Shown in pieces: positions 1-7,097 of a stretch of DNA of 53,188 nt. The notes beneath the pieces were generated by a model, which was given only the letters and a program-made list of their open reading frames with translations, did not search any database and had not been told where the DNA came from. Origin of the DNA: JBFXDI01 sp050181295 (GTDB taxonomy: Bacteria; Pseudomonadota; Alphaproteobacteria; Rhizobiales; Aestuariivirgaceae); contig JBFXDI010000010.1 of NCBI GenBank assembly GCA_050181295.1, positions 1 through 53,188 on the forward strand. Reading direction: 5' to 3'. A program made the position numbers and the translations under genes. Every line of letters starts with the position of its first letter. The stretch's first letter is position 1.

Positions 1-1
1 T

Positions 2-301
2 GAGGAGACGCACCGCACCATATGGCTCGAATGCCTCGCCAAGGCGGAGCGGCGCGCGCTCGCCCTCAGGGTGGCCGATTGCGGCACGCTGAGCCGCGAG
101 GTCGACAAGGTGTTCGAGACAGAATGGCAGATTTGCGAGCGCCGACAGCAGGCCTTCGACGCCGCGGAACGGACGAAGCTCATGCGGCACCCGCTGATCG
201 TCGCCGCCTCGCGCGTCAAGCAGACTACGACCACGACGACGAGCCTTTCGACCCGATCGAACTCGAACTCGCGTTCGTTCCCGCATCTGGGACGCAACTG
301 A
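2..301 (+). CDS. 3' part of an unrecognised gene, cut by the window edge
   Basis: The frame is open from the left edge and encodes a charged segment with two Trp and several Cys (for example WLECLAKAERR and EWQICERRQQ), which looks like real coding sequence. I do not recognise the family. After about base 222 the frame turns into a low-complexity Thr/Ser/Asn run (TTTTTT, then NSNS) before its stop. From that point the -1 frame instead reads an acidic, codon-biased segment (DYDHDDEPFDPIELELAF) and runs to a TGA at 385-387, which overlaps the ATG of the next gene as ATGA. A frameshift near 222-240, real or a sequencing error, is therefore possible, and the true gene may end at 387. The N-terminus lies outside the window. 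Confidence 0.5.
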   Translation, partial: EETHRTIWLECLAKAERRALALRVADCGTLSREVDKVFETEWQICERRQQAFDAAERTKLMRHPLIVAASRVKQTTTTTTSLSTRSNSNSRSFPHLGRN

Positions 302-383
302 GGAGCCTCGCCTGGGCTCTATCCGTCGACGGAAGATGCCGCCTGTTGTTGCGAAGCCTCGGCGGGCGAGGTATTGGCGACCC

Positions 384-932
384 ATGAACGCAAGGACGCT
401 CCTTTCGCTCGCGCTTCTCGCCGCTTCATCGGCCTCCCCGGTCCATGCCCAGGCTTCGCGCGAGCTGCCCGTGGATCAGGTCAAGCAGATCCTCGCCCAG
501 ACGCTCGAAAGCTGGCTTGCCTTCCGGGTTTATGACGGACGCAACCTCATCTACTTCACGCATCTGGCGACCTATCACTGCGCGCTCCTGGAGATCCGCT
601 ACTCCTTCAACGGCACGGCGCTCGACCGGCGCTTTCCGGTGCCGAAGTGCAACCCGCTTCTTCCCTTCAACGTGGGGGCGGACGCCACGCTCTATCTCGA
701 GGCCAGGGAAGAGGACGCCAAGACCGTGGCCGTGCAGCTCGTCTACGACGACAACTCGGTTTCGGACATCCAGGTGTTCCAGCCCTGTCCCGGCGCGGGC
801 GATGCGACCTGCGCCATCGTGGCCGAGACTCGGCCGGCGGAAAGCACGGAAGCCGGAAAGATCGAGCTGAAGGTGGACCCCTCGCAGCGCAGCGCTCCCT
901 CATCCGCCCCTGCCACCGCCCCCGCGCAATAG
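384..932 (+). CDS. Secreted protein of unknown function, 182 aa
   Basis: The ATG at 384 is preferred over one at 336. It starts a typical Sec signal peptide (MNARTLLSLALLAASSASPVHAQA, with the cleavage site probably after HAQ) and sits in an ATGA overlap with the end of the preceding frame. The mature part holds three or four cysteines (YHCAL, PKCNP, FQPCPG, ATCAI) that could form disulphides in the periplasm. The C-terminus is a Pro/Ala/Ser-rich tail (SAPSSAPATAPAQ). No catalytic motif is visible and I do not recognise the family. It ends 11 bases before the metallo-hydrolase gene and is probably cotranscribed with it. Confidence 0.7.
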   Translation: MNARTLLSLALLAASSASPVHAQASRELPVDQVKQILAQTLESWLAFRVYDGRNLIYFTHLATYHCALLEIRYSFNGTALDRRFPVPKCNPLLPFNVGADATLYLEAREEDAKTVAVQLVYDDNSVSDIQVFQPCPGAGDATCAIVAETRPAESTEAGKIELKVDPSQRSAPSSAPATAPAQ

Positions 933-943
933 CCCTGAGCCCC

Positions 944-1594
944 ATGAGCGAATCCGAACTCCCGCTGCGTGCAGCCATCGTTCCCGTGACGCCCTTCCAG
1001 CAGAACTGCGCCCTCCTCTGGTGTACTCGCACGAAAAAGGCGGCCATCGTCGATCCGGGCGGTGACGTGGCGCGGATTCTTGAGGCCGTCGCCAAGACCG
1101 GCGTCCAGCCCGAACGCATCCTCCTCACCCACGGCCATATCGACCATGCCGGCGGCGCGGCCGAGCTTGCCGAGAAGCTCGCCGTCGAGATCGTCGGACC
1201 GCAGCGCGAGGACCTGTGGCTGCTCGAATCGCTGCCCGAGTCCGGCGCCCAGTACGGCATGACGGGGGTGCGGCCTTGCGAGCCCGACCGGTGGCTCGAA
1301 GAAGGAGACACGGTTTCCGTAGGCGAGGTGTCGTTCGACGTCCTCCATTGCCCCGGCCACACGCCCGGCCATGTCGTGTTCATCCACCGCGACATGAACT
1401 TCGGCGTCTTCGGCGACGTGCTCTTCCAGGGCTCGGTCGGGCGCACCGACTTCCCGCGCGGCAGCCACGAGCAGTTGATCCGGTCGATCAAGACGAAGCT
1501 CCTGCCGCTGCCGGACGAATTCTTCTTCCTCTGCGGCCACGGGCCCGCCTCGACCATCGGCCGCGAGCGGCAGAGCAATCCTTTCATCCAGTAG
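944..1594 (+). CDS. Metallo-beta-lactamase-fold hydrolase, glyoxalase II-like (YcbL type), 216 aa
   Basis: The protein carries the HxHxDH zinc motif (LTHGHIDHAGG, residues 61-71), a second metal His in CPGHTPGHVV, the bridging Asp in FGDVLFQGSVGR, and the late His in LCGHGPAST. This is the complete pattern of the small cytosolic glyoxalase II-like hydrolases. At about 216 residues it matches YcbL-type enzymes and lacks the C-terminal helical domain of classical GloB. Likely substrates are thioesters such as S-lactoylglutathione, but this is inferred from the family only. The start at 944 follows the preceding stop by 11 bases. A palindromic repeat lies immediately downstream, between this gene and the convergent methyltransferase. 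Confidence 0.85.
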   Translation: MSESELPLRAAIVPVTPFQQNCALLWCTRTKKAAIVDPGGDVARILEAVAKTGVQPERILLTHGHIDHAGGAAELAEKLAVEIVGPQREDLWLLESLPESGAQYGMTGVRPCEPDRWLEEGDTVSVGEVSFDVLHCPGHTPGHVVFIHRDMNFGVFGDVLFQGSVGRTDFPRGSHEQLIRSIKTKLLPLPDEFFFLCGHGPASTIGRERQSNPFIQ

Positions 1595-1606
1595 CCGCGA
1601 GGACTC

Positions 1607-1685
1607 GTCATTGCCGGGCCTGCCTCGGCAATCCTCTTAGGCTCTGCCCGGAAAGGATGGCCGGCTCGGTGGCCGGCCATGACGG
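1607..1685. repeat. Two-part palindromic intergenic repeat (copy 1)
   Basis: Two inverted repeats in tandem: GTCATTGCCGGGCC..GGCAATCC, then GGATGGCCGG..CCGGCCATGAC. The element lies between convergent genes. Comparable bipartite copies occur near 13930, 16580, 20134, 21533, 22688, 25244 and 42925. Confidence 0.85.
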
Positions 1686-1701
1686 TGGGAAGTTGCCGCC
1701 C

Positions 1702-2523
1702 TCACGCCTTCGTCATCCGGAGCGAGAAGGCGAGCGGCAATTCGGGCGCGCCCGCAGGCATGCGGTAGAGCCTGTCCTCCCCCTCGACCATCATCGGGAA
1801 GAGCGGCCATGGCAGCGCATCGAACTCGTGCAGCCAGTCGAGCCGCATGCCCGCCGCCATGAGCCCGCCGAGGATCTCCGAGAGCGGATGGATCCACTCC
1901 CGCGTCTCCTTGTTGGCAAGCACGGTCGGGTCGCCGTTGTAGGTCGTCGGGACCTCTTCCCGGATCGGATCGTTAGGCGCCGCCCTCCAGCGATATCTGG
2001 GCGCCGCCCGGATGACGCCATCGACCTCGTCGAGGCAGAGAGTCGATGGGTGGCTTTCCGCGAGGTAGAGCACCCCGCCCGACTTGAGCAGGCTCGCGAC
2101 CACCCCGCCCCAGCGGCGGATGTCGGGCAGCCAGTTGATCGCGCCCCAGGTGACATAGACGAGGTCGAAGTCGCCATCGAGCAGAGCGCGCGCATCGTAG
2201 ACGTTGCCCTGAACGAAGGTCGCCGCGAGGCCGGTCGCCTTAGCGAGGCGGCGCGCTTCAGCGACGGCCTCGCTCGAGAAATCGAGCCCCGTGACCTGAG
2301 CCCCGCGCCGCGCCAGGCAAAGGCTGTCGAGCCCGAAGTGGCATTGCAGATGCGCGATCCTCAAGCCGCGGATGTCGCCGATCTCGCCTGCCTCTATCGG
2401 ATAGAGCTTGTCGGCGCCGCTAAGAACCGCCTCGACCTTGTAGAAACCCGTCGCGTCCCGCCGGTGGATCGCCACCCGCTCGTCCCAGGACCGGCGGTTG
2501 ACCTCGAAGTGCTCCTGCTCCAT
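1702..2523 (-). CDS. SAM-dependent class I methyltransferase, 273 aa
   Basis: The N-terminus (MEQEHFEVNRRSWDERVAIH) and the motif I region LRIAHLQCHFGLDSLCLARR, followed by VTGLDFS, are typical of UbiE/COQ5-like class I methyltransferases. The acidic motif FDLVYVTWGAINWLPDI follows. The ATG at 2523 replaces a longer possible frame that would run into thiQ. The gene starts 7 bases after the thiQ stop and is probably the last gene of the thiBPQ transcript. The substrate is unknown. A role in thiamine metabolism is suggested only by position. Downstream is a palindromic repeat that may act in termination or mRNA stability. Confidence 0.8.
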   Translation of the reverse strand: MEQEHFEVNRRSWDERVAIHRRDATGFYKVEAVLSGADKLYPIEAGEIGDIRGLRIAHLQCHFGLDSLCLARRGAQVTGLDFSSEAVAEARRLAKATGLAATFVQGNVYDARALLDGDFDLVYVTWGAINWLPDIRRWGGVVASLLKSGGVLYLAESHPSTLCLDEVDGVIRAAPRYRWRAAPNDPIREEVPTTYNGDPTVLANKETREWIHPLSEILGGLMAAGMRLDWLHEFDALPWPLFPMMVEGEDRLYRMPAGAPELPLAFSLRMTKA

Positions 2524-2530
2524 GGCGCCC

Positions 2531-3241
2531 TCACGACCCCAGATACTCCGCGACCTCCGGGATGTCCCGGGCGGAGAAGAGCGCGCCCGTTGGCCGGAAG
2601 GCAAGGATGCGGCCGTCATGCACGAAGAGCGTGTGAGAGGCAATGCGACGCGCGTCCTCCGGCTGGTGGGTGACGAAAAGCACCGTCATGCCGCGCTCCT
2701 TGTGAAGGTCCGACACCAGGTCCAGCATCTCCCGCCGGAGCCTGGGTCCGAGCGCCGCGAAGGGCTCGTCCAGAAGCATGACCGGCCGGTCCCGCACCAG
2801 CGCCCTCGCAAGCGCCACGCGCTGCCTCTCGCCGCCCGAAAGCTCGCGCGGCAACCGTCGGCCGAAACTCTCCAGCCCGACACGCGCCAGCGCCGCCCGG
2901 ATGCGCTCGCGCTCGGCGCCGGAAAGCTTCAAGGCCGGCGAGATGCCGAGCCCCACATTGGTCTCGACGTCCAAGTGGGCGAAGAGATTGTGGTCCTGGA
3001 ACAGCATCGTCACCGGCCGCTCGGCAGGAAGCTTGCCCGCCATGTCGACGCCGCCGATCAGGACCCGGCCGGAGACCGGCGTTTCGAAGCCGGCGATGAG
3101 ATTGAGGATGGTGGTCTTTCCCGAGCCGCTCGGACCGACGACGGCCGCGAGCGTGCCTTCCGGCACTTGGACGTCGAAAGCCATCTGCATGTCCTCGTAG
3201 CGGAAGCGCGCATCTTCGAGGGACACCCCGCTGCCGCTCAT
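2531..3241 (-). CDS. thiQ: Thiamine/TPP ABC importer ATP-binding protein
   Basis: ABC ATPase of 236 residues with Walker A GPSGSGKTT (36-44), Q-loop FQDHNLF, signature LSGGERQR (134-141), Walker B VMLLDEPFAAL and H-loop VTHQPEDA. Length and sequence fit ThiQ, the cytosolic ATPase of the thiamine importer. The start overlaps the end of thiP by 4 bases (ATGA), so translation is coupled. ThiQ powers uptake of thiamine and its phosphates delivered by the periplasmic protein encoded two genes upstream. The operon is governed by the TPP riboswitch at about 6056-6133. Confidence 0.93.
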   Translation of the reverse strand: MSGSGVSLEDARFRYEDMQMAFDVQVPEGTLAAVVGPSGSGKTTILNLIAGFETPVSGRVLIGGVDMAGKLPAERPVTMLFQDHNLFAHLDVETNVGLGISPALKLSGAERERIRAALARVGLESFGRRLPRELSGGERQRVALARALVRDRPVMLLDEPFAALGPRLRREMLDLVSDLHKERGMTVLFVTHQPEDARRIASHTLFVHDGRILAFRPTGALFSARDIPEVAEYLGS

Positions 3242-4836
3242 GGCCGGGCGCTCCGACGCGCGCCGAAGGCATCGGCCGCCATGACGAGGCAGAGGCAGAG
3301 AAGCGACAGGAGCGCGGCCAGTCCTTCCGCGTCGGCCGAGCGATAGCTTCCCATGCGCTGCAGAAGGAGCAGCGGCAATGTGACGACGCTTTCCGAGCCG
3401 AAGAGCGCGATGGCGCCGAGATCGCCCAGCGACACGGCCGCCGCGAAGGCGACGGCCAGGCCGAACGGCTTGCGCAGCGTCGGCCAGTCGATGAGCCGGA
3501 AGCGGCTCCAGCCGCCGATCCCGAGGCTCTGGGCGAGGCGGTCATGCGCTTGAGCCGCCTCCGCAAGCGCAGGGCCGAGGATGCGGCTCCCATAGGGTAT
3601 GGCCATCAGGGCATTGATCGCGATCACGATCGCCGGTGCAAGGGCGAACACGTCGGCCCACTGCCGCAGGAGGACGAAAAGCCCCGCTCCGATGACGATC
3701 GGCGGCATGACGAGAACAACGCTGCCGCCGGCCTCCGCCGCCTTGGCGAGCCATCCCCATCCCGGCCGCGCCCGGGCCGCCGCCGCCGCCTTGACCAATG
3801 CCCAGGCGAGGAGGACGGAGAGGATGGCCGCCGTCGCCGCGATGACAAGGCTTGTCAGGAGCGCGCGTTGCACCACCGGCTCGCCCGCGAGCTTGGCGAA
3901 GGGAGCGGCGAGCGCCGCGGCCGAGAGCGCGCCGAGCGGCAGGAGGAGGAACAGGCCAGCCGCGCCTATGACGAGCGCATCGCCGATGCGGGCCGAAAGC
4001 CCCGCCGCGTCCGGCCTCATGCCCTTGCGCCCGAGATCGGCGGTCACCGCGAGCGGCAGCGCGAAACGGCCGCCCACCGCGAAGACCGCGAGCGTGAGGA
4101 CGAGCTGCATGAGAGAGAGTGTCACCGCCCGCTGCGGATCGAAATCGAACCGCAGCGCCTGATAGATCGCGACCTCGATGGTGGTGGCCGAGGGGCCGCC
4201 GCCGAGCGTCAGCACCACGGTGAAGCTCGCCACACACAGCATGAAGACGAGAAGGGCGGCGCCCGGAAGCCCGGCCCGGAGCGCCGGCCATTCGATGAGG
4301 CGGAAGATGCTCGAAGACGGCATGCCGAGCTGGCTTGCAAGGCGCCAGCTGTCGCCCGGAATACGATCGAGATGCGCGATGAGCAGCCGCGCCGCGAGCG
4401 GCATGTTGAAGAATATGTGGGCGATGAGGATGCCGGTGAGCCCGTAGACGTCGAGCGGCGCGTAGATGCCGGCCGCCCGGATGAGGGCGCTCGCCCACCC
4501 GTTGCGTCCCCAGACCTGGACGACGCCCAGCACCACCACGAGGGCCGGCAGCGCCAGCGGCAGCGCGAAGAGCGTGAGCAGCAGACGGCGTCCCGGAAAG
4601 GCGGGCCGGCGGGCGAGCGCGCGCGCCACGGGGATCGCAAACCCCACGGAAAGAAGCGTCGAGAGCCCGGCCTGCAGCAGCGTGAAGCGCGCAACCCGCC
4701 ACAGATAGGGGTCGGCGAGTGTCGCCCGGAGCCCCGTTCCCTCGCCGGCGGCGAGGAGGAGGGCCGTGAGCGCCGCCGCCACGATGCCGACGATGAGCCC
4801 CAGCGCCAGAAGGCCGGAAAGGAGGCTTGCCCTCAT
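3238..4836 (-). CDS. thiP: Thiamine/TPP ABC importer permease
   Basis: Integral membrane protein of about 532 residues with two copies of the binding-protein-dependent permease fold, about 12 membrane segments in all. An EAA-type loop occurs in each half (around DSWRLASQLGMPSSSIFRLIEWP and DRLAQSLGIGGWSRFRLIDWP). This internal duplication is characteristic of ThiP. The start is placed at ATG 4836 (MRASLLSGLLALGLI), which opens directly into the first membrane segment. The frame stays open 64 codons further upstream, but that extension is made of a GC-rich repeat (PPPLPRPLPIEGRGEEW) and is probably not translated. The gene lies between thiB and thiQ and overlaps thiQ. Confidence 0.92.
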   Translation of the reverse strand: MRASLLSGLLALGLIVGIVAAALTALLLAAGEGTGLRATLADPYLWRVARFTLLQAGLSTLLSVGFAIPVARALARRPAFPGRRLLLTLFALPLALPALVVVLGVVQVWGRNGWASALIRAAGIYAPLDVYGLTGILIAHIFFNMPLAARLLIAHLDRIPGDSWRLASQLGMPSSSIFRLIEWPALRAGLPGAALLVFMLCVASFTVVLTLGGGPSATTIEVAIYQALRFDFDPQRAVTLSLMQLVLTLAVFAVGGRFALPLAVTADLGRKGMRPDAAGLSARIGDALVIGAAGLFLLLPLGALSAAALAAPFAKLAGEPVVQRALLTSLVIAATAAILSVLLAWALVKAAAAARARPGWGWLAKAAEAGGSVVLVMPPIVIGAGLFVLLRQWADVFALAPAIVIAINALMAIPYGSRILGPALAEAAQAHDRLAQSLGIGGWSRFRLIDWPTLRKPFGLAVAFAAAVSLGDLGAIALFGSESVVTLPLLLLQRMGSYRSADAEGLAALLSLLCLCLVMAADAFGARRSARP

Positions 4837-4856
4837 GGCGGACAGGACATGCCATT

Positions 4857-4975
4857 CCTCTCCCCTCCCCTCGATGGGGAGGGGACGGGGGAGGGGTGGT
4901 GGCGCTGGACGCTTGATGCACCCCCACCCGGCCCTGCGGGCCGACCTCCCCCAAGGGGGAGGAAATATCGAACCG
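4857..4975. repeat. GC-rich palindromic repeat between thiB and thiP
   Basis: Runs of CTCCCCTCCCC..GGGGAGGGG followed by a second unit CCCACCCGGCCCTGCGGGCCGACCTCCCCCAAGGGGGAGG. Related elements occur at 26712, 28025 and 40093. It separates thiB from thiP and may stabilise or process the thi mRNA. Confidence 0.8.
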
Positions 4976-5003
4976 CCGCTGGCATCGACCCGCTGGCCTG
5001 CCT

Positions 5004-5996
5004 CTACCGGCTCATCACCTCGAGCCACTCATCGATCCACGCCTTGCGGTTGGCCGCCACCTCGCTCGGCGACAGCATGAGCGTGCGCTCGGGCTTCACC
5101 AGCTTGTCGAAGGCGTCCGGCAGCGGCACGGAGGTCTTGGAGGCCGGGAACATCCAGTTCTTGGTGGGGATCGCGTCCTGGAATGCGGGCGTCAGCATGA
5201 AGGCGAGGAACTTCTCCGCCAGCGCCTTGTGCGGCGCGGCCTTGAGCAGGCCCGCCACCTCGATCTGAAGATAGTGCCCTTCGGGGAATGGGATAGCCTT
5301 GTACTTCTCCGTCTTCTCCTCGACCATGTGATAGGCGGGCGAGGTCGTGTAGCTCAGCACCATGTCCGCCTCGCCTTTGGTGAACATGCCGTAGGCCTCG
5401 CTCCAGCCGGGCGTCACGGTGAGGACCTTGGGCTTGAGCTTGGCCCAGGCCTCCTTGGCGTTATCTCCGTAGACCGCCTTCATCCAGAGGAGGAAGCCCA
5501 GGCCCGGCGTCGAGGTCCGTGGATCCTGGAGAACGATCTTGAGGTTCGAGGGCTCCTCGACCAGCGCCTTGAGGCTCGTCGGCGGGTTCTTCGTCCTCTC
5601 GCTGTCGTAGACGACGGCGAAGTGCCCCCAGTCGTAGGGAAGGAAGGTCTCGTCGCCCCATGGCAAGGGAAGCGTGCTCCATTCGATCTTGATGCCATGC
5701 GGCGCGAAAAGACCGGTGGCCGCGGCCTCCGAGACCAGGTTCTGGTCGAGGCCCAGCACGATGTCGGCCTTGGAATTTCCGCCTTCGAGCTTGAGGCGGG
5801 TGAGGAGCGCCACGCCGTCCTCGACGCCCACCCACTGGACCTTGCAGGCGCAGTCCTTCTCGAAGGCGGCCTTGACGACCGGACCCGGCCCCCAATCGCT
5901 GACGAAGCTCTCATAGGTGTAGACGGTGAGCGTCTCCTCCGCCCTGGCGGAGCCGAGGCCGGCAATGAGGGCGAGGAACAGGACGGTCTTGCGCAT
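5004..5996 (-). CDS. thiB: Periplasmic thiamine/TPP-binding protein
   Basis: A 330-residue solute-binding protein with a Sec signal peptide (MRKTVLFLALIAGLGSARAEE, cleavage likely after ARA). The mature start LTVYTYESFVSDWGPGP is the ThiB hallmark, and DIVLGLDQNLV, PYDWGHFAVVYDSE and DPRTSTPGLGFLLWMKA are typical ThiB blocks. The ATG at 5996 is chosen over one at 6008 because a GGAGG ribosome site lies 5 bases ahead of 5996 and would be inside the longer version. It delivers thiamine, TMP or TPP to ThiPQ. It is the first gene after the TPP riboswitch and so is expected to be off when TPP is plentiful. Confidence 0.95.
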   Translation of the reverse strand: MRKTVLFLALIAGLGSARAEETLTVYTYESFVSDWGPGPVVKAAFEKDCACKVQWVGVEDGVALLTRLKLEGGNSKADIVLGLDQNLVSEAAATGLFAPHGIKIEWSTLPLPWGDETFLPYDWGHFAVVYDSERTKNPPTSLKALVEEPSNLKIVLQDPRTSTPGLGFLLWMKAVYGDNAKEAWAKLKPKVLTVTPGWSEAYGMFTKGEADMVLSYTTSPAYHMVEEKTEKYKAIPFPEGHYLQIEVAGLLKAAPHKALAEKFLAFMLTPAFQDAIPTKNWMFPASKTSVPLPDAFDKLVKPERTLMLSPSEVAANRKAWIDEWLEVMSR

Positions 5997-6055
5997 CGGC
6001 GCCTCCACTCGCCGGCGGCGGTGTGAGGGGGAGGCTCCTGGCGCCCGCTCCTCAT

Positions 6056-6133
6056 CCCTCCGCCGGCATTATCCGGATCAGGTTCGTCGGGTTGGCGCAT
6101 ACGCCTCTCAGCCCTTTTCAGGGCACCCCGTAG
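6056..6133 (-). promoter_or_regulatory. TPP riboswitch (THI box)
   Basis: On the minus strand the leader of thiB contains the conserved THI-box blocks in order: GGGGTGCCCTG, AAGGGCTGAGA, then CCGACGAACCTGATCCGG and ATAATGCCGGCGGAGGGA. These are the pyrimidine-sensor and pyrophosphate-sensor helices of the TPP aptamer. The 3' end lies about 60 bases from the thiB start, leaving room for a structure that masks the ribosome site or ends transcription. Confidence 0.96.
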
Positions 6134-6192
6134 AGCGGGGCGGAGATTATGCCCTTCTGGACAGGGGCGCAATCGGCGTGTTTAGAGCGGGC

Positions 6193-6825
6193 ATGGCGAG
6201 CTTCACCATACTGGCGGGCGGCCATCTCACGCCGACCGAGCGGCTCCGGCGCCAGATCGCCGGGCGTCGCGTCATCGCGGCCGACAGCGGCATGGCCCAT
6301 GCCGGTCCGCTGGGGCTCGAGGTGGAGCTTTGGGTAGGTGACTTCGATTCCTCGAGTCCCGAGCTCCTGGCACGCCATGCCGACGTCGAGCGGGTGACGT
6401 TTCCGGCCGCCAAGGCCAAGACCGACACCGAGCTTGCCGTCGAGGAGGCGCTGGCCCGCGGCGCCACCGATCTTGTCATGGTCGGCGGCTTCGGCGGTCA
6501 GGCGGACCATGCCCTCTCGCATCTCCTGCTGGCGGTCAGCCTCAAGCAGAAAGGCTACGGCATGCTGGTGACGAGCGGCACCGAGGAAGCCTGGCCGCTT
6601 CTCGCGGGCGAAATGGCACTCGATCTCCCGCCAGGGAGCCGCATGAGCATCCTCCCCTTCAGCGCGCTCAAGGCGATTTCGCTGGGAAACGTCGTCTGGC
6701 CGCTCGAACGGCGCGACGTGCCGCTGGGCTCGACGCTCACCCTGTCGAACGTGGCGCTGGGAACGGTCGACATCCGCCTCGAGGACGGCTACGCGGCGGT
6801 GATCGTCTATCCGGCGGAGATCTAG
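6193..6825 (+). CDS. Thiamine pyrophosphokinase (thiamine diphosphokinase), 210 aa
   Basis: The protein shows the TPK signature elements: FTILAGGHLTPTERLRRQI, VIAADSGMAHAG, VELWVGDFDSSSPELL and FPAAKAKTDTELAVEEAL, followed by VGGFGGQADHALSHLLL. The C-terminal part (GSTLTLSNVALGTVDIRLEDGYAAVIV) is the thiamin-binding beta domain with its typical SN motif. It transfers pyrophosphate from ATP to thiamine, giving TPP. It is divergent from thiB across the riboswitch region, so import and activation genes sit back to back. The start is the ATG at 6193. A GTG in the same frame at 6179 is a weaker alternative. Confidence 0.9.
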   Translation: MASFTILAGGHLTPTERLRRQIAGRRVIAADSGMAHAGPLGLEVELWVGDFDSSSPELLARHADVERVTFPAAKAKTDTELAVEEALARGATDLVMVGGFGGQADHALSHLLLAVSLKQKGYGMLVTSGTEEAWPLLAGEMALDLPPGSRMSILPFSALKAISLGNVVWPLERRDVPLGSTLTLSNVALGTVDIRLEDGYAAVIVYPAEI

Positions 6826-7013
6826 ACGCCTTCCGTATTGCCGCCCGGCGCCCGCTTTCCGGAGGGCTTGCTCGCCGGGTTTTCCTTCACCGTCTTCGGC
6901 GAAGTCACGTCCTTGCTGCGCGATACGGACCCGTAGTCCTTCGTGTTTCCCTTTTCGCGGGCGACTTCCTTCGCAGACCGGACGGTGCCGGTTTCACCTT
7001 TGCGTTCGGGCAT
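6822..7013 (-). CDS. Small hydrophilic protein of unknown function, 63 aa
   Basis: The frame encodes a Lys/Ser/Thr-rich, strongly basic peptide (MPERKGETGTVRSAKEVARE at the start and KPSGKRAPGGNTEGV at the end) with no membrane segment and no cysteine. It looks intrinsically disordered. The start at 7013 is supported by an AGGAG ribosome site 8 bases upstream. Its stop overlaps the tail of the thiamine pyrophosphokinase gene on the other strand. I do not recognise a family. Confidence 0.5.
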   Translation of the reverse strand: MPERKGETGTVRSAKEVAREKGNTKDYGSVSRSKDVTSPKTVKENPASKPSGKRAPGGNTEGV

Positions 7014-7097
7014 GACAGCGCTCCTGCCTGGATTGTCCCGGCAGGACAATTCGCGCCCTGCGGCACGGGTTCCGTCTGGCAGGCAATGTTCGGGTGG

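Noticed and set aside
647..943. Upstream extension of the metallo-hydrolase frame
   Set aside because: It lies in another frame of the secreted-protein gene and is Arg/Gly-rich. The family pattern begins at the ATG at 944.
1216..2673. 485-codon plus-strand frame overlapping the hydrolase and the methyltransferase
   Set aside because: Its product is Arg/Pro-rich without motifs, and it overlaps two well-supported genes on different frames and strands.
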